NCBI GenBank assembly: GCA_041685145.1
Contig: JAWLGJ010000054.1
Coordinates: 1-15,635, forward strand
Length of the DNA: 15,635 nt
Direction: 5' to 3'
Source of the DNA: JAWLGJ01 sp041685145
GTDB lineage: Bacteria > Pseudomonadota > Alphaproteobacteria > Rhodospirillales > Magnetospirillaceae
Notes under the pieces: generated by a model
Database searches by the model: none
Seen by the model: the letters and a program-made list of their open reading frames with translations, nothing else
What the model was told of the DNA's origin: nothing
Made by a program: the position numbers and the translations under genes
Part shown: positions 14,635-15,635 of the stretch, in pieces
Numbering within the stretch: position 1 is the first letter of the stretch
Layout: the number at the start of each line of letters is the position of its first letter

Positions 14635-15360
14635 GTGAGCAACGGCAACACCGCCGGCGGCCGTCAGGCCGGCTTTACGCTGATCGAGCTGTCGATCGTG
14701 CTGGTGATCATCGGCCTGATCATCGGCGGCATCCTCAAGGGCCAGGAGATGATCCGCAGCACCCAGCTCAAGACGACCGTCTCGCAGTGGGATGCGACCA
14801 AGGCCGCCGTCAACACCTTCCAGGACAAGTATCTGGCGCTGCCGGGGGATTACGAGCGGGCAGGGGACACGTCTGGCGGTCTTCCCGGAAAGATTGAGGC
14901 TTCGCTTACCAACGGCGATGGCGATGGTGTGATTGGCGCCTCCACCGCCTTGGATGCCGCCTTGAATGTGGAGAGTAGCTTGGCGTGGGCGCATCTGCGC
15001 GCAGCGAATCTGATTTCCGGCATCCAGGATTCCGACCCCGCTAACGACAAGTACCGCCTGCCCACCAAATTGAGCGGTGGTGGCATGTTCGTTTTCTACA
15101 ACGATGGCACCAATATCAATGGCTACAGCGGGCACTTCCTGCGCCTGCAAGCCGCGGCGGACTACGATAACACTTCGCCTGGGGTCTTGTTGTCGCCGAA
15201 GCAGGCTTCGGAAGTTGACCGCAAGTGGGACGACGATCTCGCCACAAGCGGCACCATTCAGGCGTGGCAGGGCAGCGATACGGACTGTTTCACGGCAAGC
15301 ACGGGCGAATATGTCCTGGACGATGCGGCGCAATGCATCGTCGCGCTGCAGGTGCAGTAA
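14635..15360 (+). CDS. Type IV pilin-like protein (MSHA/major pseudopilin type)
   Basis: 241 residues with a class III prepilin leader. A 13-residue hydrophilic leader ends in RQAG, the cut is G13/F14, and the mature protein starts FTLIELSIVLVIIGLIIGG with Glu5 (E18). The hydrophobic helix continues into KGQEMIRSTQLKTTVSQWDA, the alpha-1 helix typical of pilins. Two Cys residues 16 apart near the C-terminus (TDCFTAS, AAQCIVAL) could form the D-region disulfide. At 228 mature residues it is larger than most major pilins. The GTG at 14635 has GGGGAG at 14622-14627. The 3' two thirds use many T- or A-ending codons unlike the neighbours. It has its own promoter candidate and terminator, as expected for an abundant subunit. 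Confidence 0.93.
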   Translation: MSNGNTAGGRQAGFTLIELSIVLVIIGLIIGGILKGQEMIRSTQLKTTVSQWDATKAAVNTFQDKYLALPGDYERAGDTSGGLPGKIEASLTNGDGDGVIGASTALDAALNVESSLAWAHLRAANLISGIQDSDPANDKYRLPTKLSGGGMFVFYNDGTNINGYSGHFLRLQAAADYDNTSPGVLLSPKQASEVDRKWDDDLATSGTIQAWQGSDTDCFTASTGEYVLDDAAQCIVALQVQ

Positions 15361-15388
15361 TCGGGTTGGGGACTTGCTGACGTTCGCT

Positions 15389-15424
15389 GGGCCGCCCTCG
15401 CTGTAGGGCGGCCCTTCGGCGTTT
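15389..15424 (+). terminator. Intrinsic terminator of the pilin gene
   Basis: GGGCCGCCCT-CGCTGT-AGGGCGGCCC makes a perfect 10-base-pair stem (15389-15414) with a 6-base loop, followed by TTCGGCGTTT. It starts 29 bases after the pilin stop. It is the strongest terminator-like structure in the window despite an interrupted T tract. Confidence 0.65.
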
Positions 15425-15441
15425 GGTCTGGCGCCAGACCA
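15424..15441. other. Perfect 18-base palindrome
   Basis: TGGTCTGGCGCCAGACCA is its own reverse complement. It lies directly after the pilin terminator and 73 bases before the next gene. It may be an operator for that gene or a second hairpin; nothing in the sequence decides between them. Confidence 0.6.
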
Positions 15442-15514
15442 GAACCAGGTGCGACCCGTGCCGCCGCCACGGCGCTTGTCCCGCCCTAGCCCATTGGGGA
15501 TACTCGGGGCTGAG

Positions 15515-15635
15515 ATGGCGAAGCTGGAACTTGACGATGGTCCGCTGGGCGAGGGCGACGCGGCGCCCGAGAAACGGGCGCCGCCGCCTCCGGCCACCAC
15601 GCTGACCCTGGGGGACGACGAGGCGCCGCTGCCGC
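15515..15635 (+). CDS. Start of an unrecognised Pro-rich acidic protein (runs off the window)
   Basis: ATG 15515 is preceded by GGGG at 15506-15509 and opens a frame that continues past the window end. The 40 visible residues (MAKLELDDGPLGEGDAAPEK, then APPPPATTLTLGDDEAPLP) are acidic and Pro-rich with no hydrophobic segment, so the start of the protein is likely cytosolic and disordered. No family can be assigned. Its place just after the pilin suggests it belongs to the same pilus locus. Confidence 0.6.
   Translation, partial: MAKLELDDGPLGEGDAAPEKRAPPPPATTLTLGDDEAPLP

Overview
The window is about 70% G+C and reads as a chromosomal segment of an alphaproteobacterium, most likely in or near the Rhodospirillales. 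The grounds are the start of the division/cell-wall cluster with the RNase P RNA gene just upstream of mraZ, strong third-position G/C preference, a ProXp-ala-type editing protein and alphaproteobacterial-looking promoters. No placement below order is attempted.

The left part (1-4893) is transcribed on the minus strand. Read in that direction, it holds uup (ABC-F ATPase), an AmiD-like N-acetylmuramoyl-L-alanine amidase, rnpB, then mraZ, rsmH and the first 48 codons of ftsL, which leaves the window. The mraZ/rsmH and rsmH/ftsL pairs overlap by 4 bases (GTGA, ATGA), so they form one translationally coupled operon. A short divergent region (4894-5026) separates this part from plus-strand genes.

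The middle part (5027-7433, plus strand) contains a prolyl-tRNA editing-domain protein with a TTG start, a 61-residue lipoprotein of unknown function, and guaA (GMP synthase) with a good promoter and ribosome binding site. A GC-rich hairpin with a short T run follows guaA.

The right part (7599 to the end, plus strand) looks like part of an MSHA-type pilus or type II secretion-like locus. It encodes a MshN/GspB-like protein (membrane anchor, long Pro/Ala/Glu linker, TPRs), a MshM/ExeA-like AAA ATPase, a full-length type IV prepilin peptidase and a MshL-like lipoprotein secretin. These are followed by an ABC-2-like membrane permease, an anchored protein of unknown function, a large type IV pilin-like protein with a class III prepilin leader, a strong terminator, and the start of an unrecognised Pro-rich acidic gene. 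The three assembly genes and the peptidase are tightly packed. The secretin and the pilin each have their own candidate promoter. The peptidase would process the pilin, the secretin would form the outer-membrane pore, and the ATPase/TPR pair may help the secretin assemble through the peptidoglycan. The extension ATPase and platform protein are not in the window. The permease and the anchored protein are the least explained components and the best candidates for something new.
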